This document shows positions 12,219 to 23,668 of a stretch of 64,000 nt of DNA, piece by piece. The position numbers and the translations under genes were made by a program. This DNA comes from Anadara kagoshimensis (taxonomy: Eukaryota; Mollusca; Bivalvia; Arcoida; Arcidae): contig JACFYK010000033.1 in the NCBI GenBank assembly GCA_021292105.1, positions 62,001 to 126,000 on the forward strand, given 5' to 3'. How positions within the stretch are numbered: position 1 is the first letter of the stretch; each line of letters begins with the position of its first letter. Below the pieces are notes generated by a model, which did no database searches, was not told where the DNA came from, and worked only from the letters and a program-made list of their open reading frames with translations.

Positions 12219-12515
12219 AACCAATGACAATACTGTGGTTTTGAATTTGTAATAAAAACAGATATGCAATTTGACACATATTATGTAATGTATATAAATG
12301 TTATATAATATGGATATTAGGGGGTGCAGAGAATTTGAAATTTATCGAAGGCCCGGATTTTTTATGTAAATTTATTTTAAAAAAACTTTATATAGTTTGA
12401 GGTCTCATGATAAATGGAACTGAATTATAAAACTTATACATTAATATACACCGCATACTATCATAAATGATAAATAATTCAACGTTTAAAAGTTTCAACG
12501 ACATAATTATTTTGG

Positions 12516-12880
12516 GCCACGGTTCCCGAGTGGTTAAGGCGTTAGCCTTCAAACCCAAGGCTCATCAGTTCTGCGGGTTCCATATATCCGATCGATCATA
12601 AAGGGATTTTCCTTTGTGGTTTGCTTCTGCTGGTTGGCTCAGTACCAATATAATCGACTGAGTTTTCTGTGACGTTTATCTGCGTCATTACTGACAAGTG
12701 TACTTGTACTCTAGAGGCCGCCATAAGTGGCACTAGTACAAACCAGACCGTGAATACTTTTACAAAACTCACTCACAACATGAACTTGTCTTTAGGTTTA
12801 GAAAAAGTTGTAGCTAAAAGATTGCTGATGCGATGTAAAACAACATTCAACCAACCAATCGATCAACAGTACGTTTGAGA
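12516..12880 (+). mobile_element. tRNA-derived SINE
   Basis: The first 75 bases look like a Ser-type tRNA: an A-box-like CCCGAGTGGTTAAGGC, a paired stem around CCTTCAAACCCAAGG, and a B-box-like GCGGGTTCCA. The unrelated body that follows ends with TTGCTGATGCGATGTAAAAC and a loose CAAC/CAATC tail. The A and B boxes have drifted, so it is probably inactive. A similar 3' motif, TTGCTGATGCGGCTTAAAAC, occurs at about 52,987-53,006. The tail repeat rather than poly-A fits many invertebrate SINEs. Confidence 0.75.
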
Positions 12881-13328
12881 CAAGTTCTATACTATATCTG
12901 TAATACAGATAGACATCTAATAGGATCCCAGTAAAGACTTCGGAAACAGGAAGTGCTTTTGATTCAGAAAACGAAAACTACTAGTATATGGTCACTATTG
13001 TGACAGGAATGAAGAACCCTCACTTTATGTATGCGACTCTGATGCAGCAAAATGATTTCAAGCATTTTTTTTTAAATTCCATTAATATTTTTTATTGAAG
13101 TAACATTAATAGTAAACTTGAAAATACGAGCCTCTATTTCTCATTTATTTTAGAAAACATGTAGTTGTTATAAAATCGTCAAATATAAGAAAGTTCCAAA
13201 AAGGACCTGTCCCGGTTAAGCGAGGAACATTTGAAAAGGAGTCTCAATGTTTTTATGCTGTCATGTGCTACTTTTTAAAATATCCCCTCAGTTAAGATTT
13301 TCCTTAAATAACCTTAATTTTTTTTCAG

Positions 13329-13544
13329 GTTTGTGAAGAACAGATGTGCGAAAAAGAAGTATTTCCTCTATCTATGAATTACTTGGACAGGTTTTTAAGC
13401 GTCTTCGACACACCTAGAACAAGATTGCAACTCTTGGGTGCTGTCTGTATGTTTTTAGCCTCAAAGTTGAAAGAAACAAGTCCGTTAACAACGGAAACAT
13501 TAGTTACATATACAGATAACTCAATAAGAGTGGACGAATTAACG
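13329..13544 (+). CDS. ccnd: Cyclin D, exon 2 (first half of the cyclin box)
   Basis: Cyclin D binds and activates CDK4/6 to phosphorylate Rb-family proteins and drive G1 to S in the nucleus. This exon codes 72 residues from [14 protein letters not shown] to SIRVDELT. The hallmarks are [10 protein letters not shown] and [18 protein letters not shown]; the latter carries the cyclin-box lysine (ASK) and glutamate (KET) that contact the CDK. It is flanked by a TTTTTTTTCAG acceptor and a GTAATT donor, both phase 0, at the same positions as in vertebrate cyclin D1. Exon 1, which would carry the LxCxE Rb-binding motif, is not in the 13 kb upstream and must lie beyond the left edge. With exons 3-5 it gives about 219 codons, close to the vertebrate length for exons 2-5. 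Confidence 0.95.
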
Positions 13545-13896
13545 GTAATTATAAATTGATAAATTTCATTGATTTTTAAGTCTGTGCTTAATTTTTTAAT
13601 GCGATCAAGTGGACTTTAGTTTTGATAATGATTGTGCATGCAGAGAAAAATTATGCACTTTTACAAATAGTGAATAAATACAGAAATGTCGCCTCATAGA
13701 ATTTGTTTCATTTGAATCCAGGGGGCGCTGATGTCAGTCTACTGAATCTACCTAAGTTGTACTGGTTTCTGTATATAGGATTAACGTTGAAATTATTATA
13801 TGTCGTTACAAAACCTGTCATAACTTTTTTACTTTATAGAAGAATATTTTTCCCGTTATTTTTATAAAATATTAAAAAAATACCTTTCAGGAAATG

Positions 13897-14145
13897 TTTT
13901 TGAAAACAAAATAACTTTGTGTTTACTGAGTAATTTTAACTTTGAAGACATACAGGTGTATTACATGGAACATATAGGGGATTTCATTACCGACGTTCAT
14001 TAAAATAAATAATAAAATTATTTTCCATTTTCAGACAATATTTTTTCCGTTTTTGTTGTTTTAGGAACATTTTTTACTTTCTGAATCAGTTTTCAAAAAT
14101 AAAATAAGTTCATGTTTACTTGAGTAATTTTAACTTTGAAGTTGA
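13897..14145 (+). repeat. Imperfect direct repeat, offset about 187 bp
   Basis: GAGTAATTTTAACTTTGAAG appears at about 13,929 and 14,122, with matching flanks (AAAACAAAATAACTTTGTG against AAAATAAAATAAGTTCATG). It looks like an old local duplication in the intron. Confidence 0.6.
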
Positions 14146-14467
14146 AAAATCCTAGGGTTTTTTTCATTTTCTGTGACGTCATCGTCTTACCTAGGTAGCA
14201 GTACGACTGCCTGTAGGTACTGATAAGTACGTTATAGGTCAATAAACTCGCAATTAACAATATTGAGTTGGAAACTTTTTTATCAGAGAGAAACTTAATT
14301 GATAACCTATTGAAAAAGTTGGGTTTATGCAATAATAAAAACAAATAACCTTATGATTTTTTCTTTTATATTATTATTTATTTTAATATGCAATCCATTT
14401 TTAAATACATAAAAATGGTTACAATTTAATCCAAAAATAAATTAAATGTTTATAATTATAATCTTTA

Positions 14468-14596
14468 TTAATTGTAAAAAAAATTATTTGGAGCATAAAT
14501 TTGTAAAAAATCAAGATCTATCAATTGTTGCCACTAGGCTACTACAATTTTTGATCAAACACAATGCATCTCCGTGACATCGGCACGAGATTAGAA

Positions 14597-14649
<53 letters not shown>

Positions 14650-14782
14650 CAGTATTCTTATTGGAAATCTGCAGCATTGAATAAGCTAAATGCAATATTG
14701 TAAAATATGTAACTGAAGTGTCAGCTATTAAAAGATCTTGATTTTCAAATTTATGCTCCAAAATAATTTTTACAATTAAATT
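14468..14782. repeat. Inverted repeat with a CT microsatellite in the loop
   Basis: Arms of about 50 bp (14,468-14,520 and 14,733-14,782) pair via ATTTGGAGCATAAATTTG and its complement. The loop contains (CT)n at 14,600-14,646. Possibly a decayed MITE. Confidence 0.6.
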
Positions 14783-14858
14783 AATATCAGAGATAGATTC
14801 CAAATGATGCGGATGCAACATTTTTTTTTACAATTAATAAAGTAAAAAGTCTGTAAAT

Positions 14859-14860
14859 TT

Positions 14861-14928
<68 letters not shown>

Positions 14929-15140
14929 AAATTGGAAATTTTTGATTTTGATTAAAAAAATCTTAAATTTTAATAATCTTAAAACGGCTTTACATAATCT
15001 TTACTTTTTCTTGAGTTTCAAATAACATTTTTAAAATGGAACCGTTATTATTATTATTATTATTATTTTTTTTTTATTATTATTATTTTATTATTATTAT
15101 TATTATTATATTATTAATTATTATTATATTATTATCATTG
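14859..15140. repeat. AAAT and TTA microsatellites
   Basis: (AAAT)n at about 14,859-14,929, and (TTA)n with interruptions at about 15,045-15,135, separated by AT-rich DNA. Confidence 0.9.
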
Positions 15141-15557
15141 TGTTGATGTTTTCATAGCAGGTTCTCAAACACCTGCATATTGTTAATCCTCTCGATTGAA
15201 TGGTTTCCTTGATTTTTCGATGGGAACTGATCCTCAGCTTATTCCGATTATGACTTTAGGCAATGAAAGCTATCCTGAGAACTGAAGTTGTAAATACTGA
15301 ATAAACAATCTAGAAATATACTAAAATCTATGACCTCATCATGAGATAAAATAACGTGTGAAACTTTTTTTGAATATTGAAACTAGACTGAAAACCGAGA
15401 CATTTTGAACGATACTCACTCATCATGTGTCATCCCTTCAAAATGACCAATAGATTTCAGTTTTTTCTTCTGTCCAATGAAAATTAAAACTTTATAGAAA
15501 CATAAAATTATAACCAATACAGTATGAATATATAAAGTAAACTGACTAAACACCACT

Positions 15558-15746
15558 ATGTCTCGCCAACTACGCATCAAGAAGAAATTCAACTACAGGG
15601 ATCTCCATTTTGGAGAACCCTTGAGGCTGACTAAATCTGAAACAGTATCCAAAAGATTGATTTCTCCAGAAACATATGACGTTGAACGGTTAATCAGCAA
15701 AAAATCAGACCATGGGATGAGATATTTATATTTATGGTTACGTTAA
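15558..15746 (+). CDS. Short unrecognised open frame, possibly chromodomain-like
   Basis: 62 codons starting MSRQLRIKKKFNYRDL. The C-terminal part reads YDVERLISKKSDHGMRYLYL, which loosely follows the chromodomain pattern VE-x-I-...-YL-x-W. Upstream are CCAAT at about 15,474 and TATATAAAG at about 15,531, suggestive of a promoter but easily met by chance in such AT-rich DNA. It ends abruptly in the middle of what would be the domain, with no obvious donor. It may belong to a decayed mobile element, since a transposase fragment lies 650 bp downstream. Function unknown. Confidence 0.25.
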   Translation: MSRQLRIKKKFNYRDLHFGEPLRLTKSETVSKRLISPETYDVERLISKKSDHGMRYLYLWLR

Positions 15747-16394
15747 AAAAACACTTTTTGAATGAAATTATAAAATACATTTAAGTGGTATCTCACAATG
15801 AAGTATTTAGTCGGAAAAATAGGGTTTTTGTAATAAAAAAAATTATAAAGCAAATGAAAATGTCCTTTGTATAAATTATTTTAATAGCTAATCTTTTAAA
15901 GAACGTTTAAATTGATATTTGAAATAATAATACCTTTTTGCGACTAAATGATATTAAATAATGAATTTTTGAAAAAAATATTCCTCACTTTTCTTAATTA
16001 TATTGTGTTGTTATTTTATAAAGTTTTAATATATATACACAATTAAAACAATAACAAATGTGTTTGAATATTTTGTCAAAATATTTATTTCACTTAGAAC
16101 GCTGATACAATATAAAGATTGCTTTTTTATTGTCACATTACAGCATAAAGTAATTTTTTGTAAAGCTAAATCCACACAAGCATTTTTCTTATTAACTGAC
16201 CAACATAATTAATCTTATACGGCGACAAAATAAACGTCTCAACATATGAAATTATGTGTTAAGTCTAATATCGTTCAAATGTACTAAATCATCGAGGTAG
16301 TGCCTCGGATATTTTAGTTTTTTTTAAATGTATCACACGTTTCCCATATGTACGAAAAAGCTTTCTGTTCACTTTCGCATTAAATTATAGAAAG

Positions 16395-16866
16395 TTAGGT
16401 CAATGTCTGGAGATTTTGTAAAATCACCCCTACATAAAAAATTTAGTGGTCAGGCCGTTGAAGAAACAAATGATGTTGTTAAAACAATTTATCATAAAAA
16501 AATTAACCGTTCGGATACAACAACAGAAGCATTAAAAGTGAGAAAACGATTAGAATTTGTAATCAAGAAGATTTAAAACGAACTCAAAGGGGATATAGGA
16601 AAAGGATAATGATTATTGGGAAAGGAAAATTTACGACATAAGGGCTAGGAAAAAAAATCAAAAGTAGGAGAAGAAATGACTCATGCAAATGAAAGTTTTT
16701 ACCTTCTCCCATTAAAATAAAAAACATTACCGACTTACATCAAATGACAGATAAAGAAATAAAAGAATTACTTAAAACCAAATACGGGAAAACAACCAAA
16801 ATTAGAAAAAGAGAAAAATTAATAAAACTGGCAAAAACAATTATGGAAAGCAAATTTGAAATATAA
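16395..16866 (+). pseudogene. Decayed C-terminal fragment of the RAG1-like transposase family
   Basis: Reads LHKKFSGQAVEETNDVVKT, then SDTTTEALKVRKRLEF. It aligns with GKLRQFTGQGIEKTNDAVK and the following LRVRKRIE of the gene at 40,360-42,252, including the candidate catalytic glutamate. About 230 bp on, MTDKEIKELLKTKYGKTTKI with KREKLIKLAKTI matches that gene's SAP-like C-terminus. The middle is broken by stops and at least one frame change. Nothing N-terminal to the glutamate block is present. It is a relic within cyclin D intron 2. Confidence 0.7.
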
Positions 16867-16998
16867 GTGAGTTTTTGGATTTAATCATTTTTGAAACTTT
16901 TAAACCACAATATGTCCAACACCAATACTAGGATGTTGTTCAAAGTTGGACACACACTTATTTTAGTGTGGTATCCCTAGAATTTGGTGTGACATATT

Positions 16999-17025
16999 AA
17001 GTGATTTCTCTCTCTCTCTCTCTCT
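16999..17025. repeat. CT microsatellite
   Basis: About 13 CT units in intron 2. Confidence 0.85.
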
Positions 17026-17755
17026 AAAAACCAAACAAGAGTTTAGATAATCCGAATGTCAATCAATCGATAAATCACTCGATAAATGGGGTTTACTTGA
17101 TTAACTTTGTTGTATTTATGTAAATTCATTTTTATCGATTTTTTTATTCATTCGATTTATTGTTCTTTTCAATTAAATCTTTATTATTTATTGAAATAAC
17201 TTATTTATGTTTATTTTATTTATTGATGTAAGATGAAAATGACTTAACATTTTCTCTTATTTAACTGAAATCAGGAGTCCATGAATTACAGTGTTAATGG
17301 ACTTTTGCTGAAATAAATACATTTATCTTTATTTAAAAAGTGTTTTTTCGTCTTTTTTGTATGCTAGTTATAACGAAATTAATTAAACATATGGTGTAAA
17401 ATATTATAAATGTTATCTTAGTATATTTATAAGCGGTTGAAGACACTTAAATATGTAACCGGGTCATCTCATCAATAAATATATATATTGTGACACCACT
17501 GATCGTTTTTGTGTATAGCTGTGTGCATACGTCGTTCATGATATACCATTAACTCGTTTATATTGCATAATGTTTTCATTATAAGCAAGTGTGTGTAGTA
17601 CTCTAGTCCATTATAGGTGAATAAACTAACAGTTGGAGTTTTCAATCTCACCTGTTGAATGTTTATGTAACTCTGCAAAATGAGAAACACACACACACAC
17701 ACACTTTATAAATATTACGAATAATAAATTTACAAGCAATGTTGACTTTTCTTTA

Positions 17756-18018
17756 AATAAAATAAAATAAAATAAAATAAAATAAAATAAAATAAAATAA
17801 AATAAAATAAAATAAAAAAATAAATAAGGAAATAGTAGCAGAAATTCATTGAATACTATTTTAACGCAAATTTATTGTAATCAATGAATACTTATTAAAA
17901 TAAAATGAAATTATAAAATTTATTGATTTATTTATTGATTTATTTATTGATTTATTTATTGATTATTTATTGATTTATTTATTGATTTATTTATTGATTT
18001 ATTTATTGATTTATTTGA
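17756..18018. repeat. AAAAT and TTTATTGA simple repeats
   Basis: (AAAAT)n at about 17,756-17,815, followed by eight or so TTTATTGATTTA-type units at about 17,918-18,015. Confidence 0.9.
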
Positions 18019-18903
18019 CATCTTTTTAAAGTCCCGTTATAGTTTCTATGAAGGGGGGATATGTGTCGATGGCTTTCATAGGCTGAAAGCGTCAACCTGG
18101 TTTTTTTTCATCCAATCAAACTATTTCATCACTTAATCCTGGATTTTCTCTACTTCATTGGAATTGACCCATCGAAAATCGAGAGATCGCTCCGCCCACT
18201 GCCTGACGTCACATAGTTACCTCGAAATGCAGACAAACATTCATAAAAATGGCGGCGAAAGAGAATGCACGAGCGGATAGTCTACAGGATTTTCTCGAGA
18301 AATTTTCGCTTTTAATCTGAAAAGATGTGGAAATTTCGCTTCGGTGTAGAAAACAGGGATACACATATTGCATTGAACAGTATATTGACCGATTATAGGC
18401 AGTAGCGTCCAAATTTCTAACAGATGTTACCCGAAGACATAGAGGATCTGAGGCACATCGATGTCGGGCCAGAGGAAATTAAAATGAAAATTCTGAATTT
18501 ATTAAAGTTACTATCATGACAAATTTAGAACAATTAGTTTTTAAATTGTTGTAATCTTAGCTCATGTTTCAATGGTAATTTTAATTTTTGTCTTCTTGAG
18601 TTCTGTAATCAAAATGAAGTGATAAAAACTTTGTCATCATTTTGGCATTTATGCCAGAAACGCAAAGTTCTGTAAATTTATATAATAAAAAAATGGAACA
18701 CTATTTATTTATTAATTTATTTATTTTAATTTTTTCACAAATTAGTGAGTAAAGTATATAAAAAGTACTTTCAATTATGGCTGGTATTTCATATTTGAAA
18801 TAAAAACGGAAACTCGGTACATTGAAACAAAATTAAATCAATCGGTAGAATTTATTATTTCTTTTCAAATGAAATTTATTTGGTATTTGGTTTATTATTA
18901 TTA

Positions 18904-18908
18904 AAGCT

Positions 18909-18955
<47 letters not shown>
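18904..18955. repeat. AAT microsatellite
   Basis: About 16 AAT units in intron 2. A TTA counterpart is at 20,155-20,205. Confidence 0.9.
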
Positions 18956-18958
<3 letters not shown>

Positions 18959-20154
18959 AATAACCATTAACCACTAATTATCAGGATATTAGGCGGTAGG
19001 TAAAAAGAAATAAATTTCAAAGCAACATCGGAATGTGAAAAATTCCCAGGTGCGAGTTCAGGTTAATTATCAATGATATCGATGTGTATTAATTAACTTC
19101 TTGGTAAATTGATAATTATTTGTATATAAAATCACGAAAACTGAAATGACACGGAACCAGTAGCAAATATAATTTTAGGAATTTATTAAGTTTCCGAGGT
19201 TATCGGTCTGATTAGGCATACGACGTATACTAGTATTTTTAAAGAAATGAAAAATTGAGCAAAAAACTCGAATTTGAACGAATATGTGTTGATTTACTGA
19301 TGCAATCTTTAGTTTAGCTGACTATGATCGAAGTCGACCACATGCACAGATCCACTTTAAAAGGAATGAAGTGCATACTGCCGATTATTCGCTTTTCATA
19401 CCTGCTGTCAATTTGTCATATGCTGTATATTATTTTTAATGAAAAATTTAAAATCCATTTCTCTGCCTGCTGTCAGTGTTTCATATACCGTGATATCACA
19501 TTTAAATCCTTTTTTTACAATAATTATCCGATTCATCAGTAAGGACCTAATCATTATCAAAACATGGCATCTGTTACTAACGGTCAATGTTTGTCTGCGT
19601 TAGCAACAATTTACCCTCGTTTGATTGGTTAATGGACTTCGATAAGTTAAATTGTGGGCGGAGCTCCGATGGGTCAATTACAGTGTATAACTCAAGTAGT
19701 TTAATTCCACTTAACTGTACTAAACATTAAATTAACATGAAGCAGATAAAATCCATTTTCTCTCACTTAATTAAACTTAAGCTGAGTTAACTGGAGTTAA
19801 GTTGAATTAATTTCACATTAATGTGCTTCATCCTAGATGACTCTCATTACTCTCTCTTTTGTTCTGTGTTTATCAACTTCTTTCTGTGTTAACTCTGCCG
19901 GCTATTAGCTACCCTCTTTTGTATATAAATTCTCTTTCATTTATTTATTTATTTATTATTTATTTTTTACTTCATCTTTTTTTCTTACGACTTTGTTTTT
20001 GTTCTGCTTATTTTGTTCTTTTTTGTTTTTTTGTTTTTTTGATTTTTTTTTGTTCTTTTTACATTTTTTTCAGTATTCTAACAAACATGACATATATTTT
20101 TGCAGTATTACAGTTCTAATAATATCGTTATAATTATGGGTGCAACACTGGTCA

Positions 20155-20166
20155 CTATTATTATTA

Positions 20167-20203
<37 letters not shown>

Positions 20204-20205
20204 GT
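20155..20205. repeat. TTA microsatellite
   Basis: TTA/ATT run in intron 2, followed by looser TTATTAT-rich DNA to 20,270. Confidence 0.85.
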
Positions 20206-20640
20206 ATTGTTGTCATTTTTATTTCATTTATTATTATTATGTATTATTACTATTATGATTGTTATTGCTGTTACATTTACTTGACAATTTATTTGTACTC
20301 TGATTAAGGAGAGGACTTATATAGGCAATGCCTGCTGTCCAATCCTTTTCAAAAAATTTGTTTTTGAATAAAATATTGTTTAAATTATATATTTCAACAT
20401 GGATTGGTATGTTTGTGGTTGGTTGATTCCGATACTAAGTTGTGACCATGAGAAAGTAAACATGGAGTCATGGCCAAAAGATACTACATGATTGTCAGAT
20501 ATGCTAATTCGTGGTCGTGAGCTAACCCGTAGTCATGCCATGAGATCCCTGTTCACTAAAATGCAACAAAACGCATGCCCCCTTTGCCTACTCACAACCG
20601 TGATTGCTTATATGTTTCTTGGTATTGTTTTTTCTTGCAG

Positions 20641-20800
20641 GATATGGAATTATTAGTATTAAACCAATTAAACTGGAATATTTCTGCAATAACACCTCAC
20701 GACTTTTTAGAACAAATTTTGTGTCGGTTATCAATAGACAAAGACAAATGTGATGCGATTAAGAAAGACGCACAAACTTTTATAGGATGGTGTTTAACTG
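20641..20800 (+). CDS. ccnd: Cyclin D, exon 3
   Basis: 53 codons plus one base: starts DMELLVLNQLNWNISAITPH and ends AQTFIGWCLTG. It matches the vertebrate cyclin D1 segment [20 protein letters not shown] and AQTFVALCATD, that is, the end of the first cyclin fold and the start of the second. Acceptor TTTTTTCTTGCAG, donor GTAAGA. Entry phase 0 and exit phase 1, joining the next exon as GAT (Asp), as in vertebrates. A (CATA)n microsatellite starts about 15 bases after the donor. Confidence 0.95.
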
Positions 20801-20814
20801 GTAAGACTTCAGTC

Positions 20815-20982
20815 ATTCATACATACATACATACATACATACATACATACATACATACATACATACATACATACATACATACATACATACATACACATAC
20901 ATACATACATACATACATACATACATACATACATACATACATACATACATACATACATACTACATACATACATACATACATA
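20815..20982. repeat. CATA microsatellite beside the exon 3 donor
   Basis: About 40 CATA units with two small interruptions, beginning about 15 bases into intron 3. Confidence 0.95.
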
Positions 20983-20989
20983 GCCAAAT

Positions 20990-21450
20990 TTTGTTCACGT
21001 GAAATTCACGTGAATCTCATTTCACGTGAATTTCACATGAGTTTCACGTAAATTTCACATGAATTTCACTTCACGTGAATTTCATGTGAAATTTTCACGT
21101 GAAATTCACGTTAATTAATTTCATGTGAATTTAACATGAAATTTTTCACGTGAACTTCATGTGAAAAAATAAATGATATGCAAGTTGGAAAAAAATAGCA
21201 TCATGCTGAACCTTTTATTATTAACTGATACCTTGTAATACACACATCACATTTTTTCTGATAAATTCCCTCTTTTTTTGTAAAATGTATCTTTTCATGT
21301 GAAATTCACGTGAAATATTTCTTGTGAAATTCACGTGAAATATTTCATGTGAAATTCGCGTGAAATGTGAAATTCACGTGATATATATCATGTGAAATTC
21401 ACGTGAAATATTTCATGTGGAATTCATGCGAAATATTTCACGTTGAATTT
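20990..21450. repeat. Palindromic TTCACGTGAA array
   Basis: Two clusters (about 20,990-21,165 and 21,293-21,450) of short units built on TTCACGTGAAATTCACGTGA and near variants (CATGTGAA, CATGAA). Each intact unit contains CACGTG, a perfect E-box. A 120-bp unrelated AT-rich gap separates the clusters. It is probably a simple-sequence expansion; it could bind bHLH proteins if accessible. No coding content. Confidence 0.8.
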
Positions 21451-21990
21451 GTGTGAAAATTTCACCTTAAATTCACAAAAAAAAGCAAAAAAAAACTTCA
21501 AGTAGAAATTATATGATATTATCTTGTTCATGTCACCTGAATTGTAGTGAATTTTTATTAAAACGAAAGGAGTAGATATGACGGTAAGCTGTCTAGCCTT
21601 ACCCACTGCTGTAGCTCAAAATAAACGTCCAGTGTCAAGGTAGGCGTGGCACGATATAGAACCCTGCTGTATAATGCCATCAGCACAACGCACAGGCTTA
21701 ATTTCTGCACCTTCGCCTAAAGCTTGCAACGTCTCGTTAAACACCATCACTCCACTCCACTCCCACTAAAAATTAAATTTTCTGATGTGCATTTTCTAGT
21801 TATATATATGAATTATGATTACAAAGTCAGTATACCGGCTTCACTTAGAAAACTAACTTGCAACATTAATATTATGGGGCGTCATCAAATTAATTTCATT
21901 GCAGTTTTGAAGGAATATCATTAAAAATAAGCAATTTTCCAGCAGTGCTTGCCATTCTTGTATATATATGTACATAGCTAGGTAAAAGTG

Positions 21991-23328
21991 TCACACTTGA
22001 AAAACATAAAAACATTTCAAATTTGTACACGTTTTCAAGTGGGGTATCAGTGTACAGGCACCAGCTTGGTCCACCGAGGATCCCGCCAGTTGATCTTCAT
22101 GATTATGGGGGAACTGATCGGATGTGTCCAGGTACTCCTGGTCACTGTCTGAGGTGTCAGTCATCAAGTGGTGGTTATTATCATCCTGAGTTACTGTTAC
22201 CTCATCATCCTGTTGGATATGTGTCTCATCTTGTTCGGATTGGGGTGTACTGTTTAGACTTGACATAATATGCTGTTGTATGTCTGAGATATCAGCATCC
22301 AAATACTCATTAATTGAGGTTTGGGCTGTCTGACACTCGATTTGATCTGGGATATATGATATGTCCTGTTGGGTTCCAGGTATACTGGAAGGACTATTCA
22401 ATGTATCCTGTGTATTGGATGCCCTAGATATATTAGATAGTTGTGTAAGATCATCACTGTGGTCATCTTTATAATGGCCTGTGAGTTTGATTTGATCTAT
22501 GATTTGTTGAGATAATTCTTCTATCCCAGGTCCTATGCTGGGATCTAGAGGTGGGAATTCCACCATGTCATTCATATCTATTTGCTTTTCCATTGTAGTT
22601 ACTGATGTTATATCCCCTAGTTCCTTTAAACATGTGTTTTGCTCAGGAGTATCATCAGTCCTAGACTGTAAATTGACCTTATAAGGACAGTTGTCTGCTA
22701 AATGTAGCCCTATGATGCCGCAATTATAGCACTTTTTGCCTTGAATTTGCCCTGTGTACTTGGTTGATACCATTATGCCTTTAATATATAGTTTGCTTGG
22801 TATCGGCTTTGATATATTTTTTACCCTTACCACTCTAACACCCGACTGAATATTCGGGAAATTCTTGAAAGTTTGTCTACGTACAAACTGTACATCAGCA
22901 TATTTTGAAATCTTTGCTGTAACTATATCGTCTGATAGTTCGTAAGGTATCCCAAAGATTGAAATGTCAAGATGATCCCTTTTGACCTCCAGATCTAGGG
23001 GTACCGACGGGGCTGATGTGTATATAGCGTCATTACATTTAAACTTTTCAAATGTAATAAGAAATAATTCTTTAGCTTTCAAATCTTTAAAAGTTACATT
23101 AAAACAGGATTTACCATTGTTCTGACAACATATAATGTGGTCAATGTTGTAACCTTTATCTTTGATTTTTTGGAGCATGGTATCTGTGGTAAGGTTGTAT
23201 TCCCCGGTTTGAATGGGTTGAACATCAACAGTTAAGGGTCTCTCAATAAATTTTTGAAGCAAAACTCCATCTTCCACTGTTTGTCCCAACCGAAAAGGCA
23301 AATCCCTGTTATTAAATTGGTCTGACAT
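21991..23328 (-). CDS. LINE ORF1-like protein with a zinc knuckle, intact open frame
   Basis: 445 codons uninterrupted. The region of roughly residues 112-195 resembles the RNA-recognition-like part of LINE ORF1 proteins (DISIFGIPYELSDDIV, VRVVRVKNI). A zinc knuckle follows: C200-x2-C203-x5-H209-x4-C214. The C-terminal half is acidic and rich in Gln, Ser, Thr and Asp. ORF1 proteins coat their own RNA for retrotransposition. The expected ORF2 (endonuclease and RT) is missing downstream on the minus strand, which is odd because LINE copies normally lose their 5', not their 3', end. It could be a deletion remnant, a solo ORF1 copy, or a retained gene lying antisense in cyclin D intron 3. The start is the first ATG after the in-frame upstream sequence. 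Confidence 0.7.
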   Translation of the reverse strand: MSDQFNNRDLPFRLGQTVEDGVLLQKFIERPLTVDVQPIQTGEYNLTTDTMLQKIKDKGYNIDHIICCQNNGKSCFNVTFKDLKAKELFLITFEKFKCNDAIYTSAPSVPLDLEVKRDHLDISIFGIPYELSDDIVTAKISKYADVQFVRRQTFKNFPNIQSGVRVVRVKNISKPIPSKLYIKGIMVSTKYTGQIQGKKCYNCGIIGLHLADNCPYKVNLQSRTDDTPEQNTCLKELGDITSVTTMEKQIDMNDMVEFPPLDPSIGPGIEELSQQIIDQIKLTGHYKDDHSDDLTQLSNISRASNTQDTLNSPSSIPGTQQDISYIPDQIECQTAQTSINEYLDADISDIQQHIMSSLNSTPQSEQDETHIQQDDEVTVTQDDNNHHLMTDTSDSDQEYLDTSDQFPHNHEDQLAGSSVDQAGACTLIPHLKTCTNLKCFYVFQV

Positions 23329-23668
23329 GATCCTTAGTAATGCCGACTACCACGGTTATCAAATGGTAGCTCTAGTCGAACTTGGAACGCATCCTCGTGG
23401 TCTATTTGTAAAAACAGCGTGTGACGAAACACACAAATTAAGGTCTATAAATTGTTCTGGTTTTTAAATATCTGATATCTTAAGTTATTAAGACAGTGAA
23501 ATACATTATATATACCGATTATAAATCGAGTATAACAACCCACTTGTGCTTTTTACACTCGCGCTGTTTACGGCGTGCCTACATCTTGGTTGCGTTCGTC
23601 GAATTCTGTTCATAGTTTCATTTTCGGCATTCAAAGTGCCGTTTTAAGGTAGTGCACCACTTTTTATA

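Larger units (their letters stand above)
13545..20640 (+). other. Cyclin D intron 2 (7.1 kb)
   Basis: Mostly AT-rich repeat DNA. It holds a roughly 187-bp partial duplication (13,897-14,145), an inverted repeat, several microsatellites, a short unrecognised open frame at 15,558 and a transposase fragment at 16,395. Between 18,420 and 20,150 I see only short inverted similarities and simple repeats. Confidence 0.85.

Noticed and set aside
1-13328. Search for cyclin D exon 1 (LxCxE motif, end of exon in phase 0)
   Set aside because: No frame with the expected sequence was found. The interval is repeat and transposon DNA, so exon 1 most likely lies beyond the left edge.
18080-19690. Inverted match of AATTGACCCATCG and GCTCCGCCCAC at about 18,160 and 19,660
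   Set aside because: Only some 30 bp match, with gaps and no clear ends or target duplication. Could be two fragments of one repeat family, but not supportable as an element.
19859-20119. 86-codon hydrophobic frame
   Set aside because: Phe/Leu/Tyr-rich translation of T-rich low-complexity DNA, not a membrane protein gene.
22023-22268. 81-codon plus-strand frame
   Set aside because: Antisense shadow of the ORF1-like gene at 21,991-23,328.
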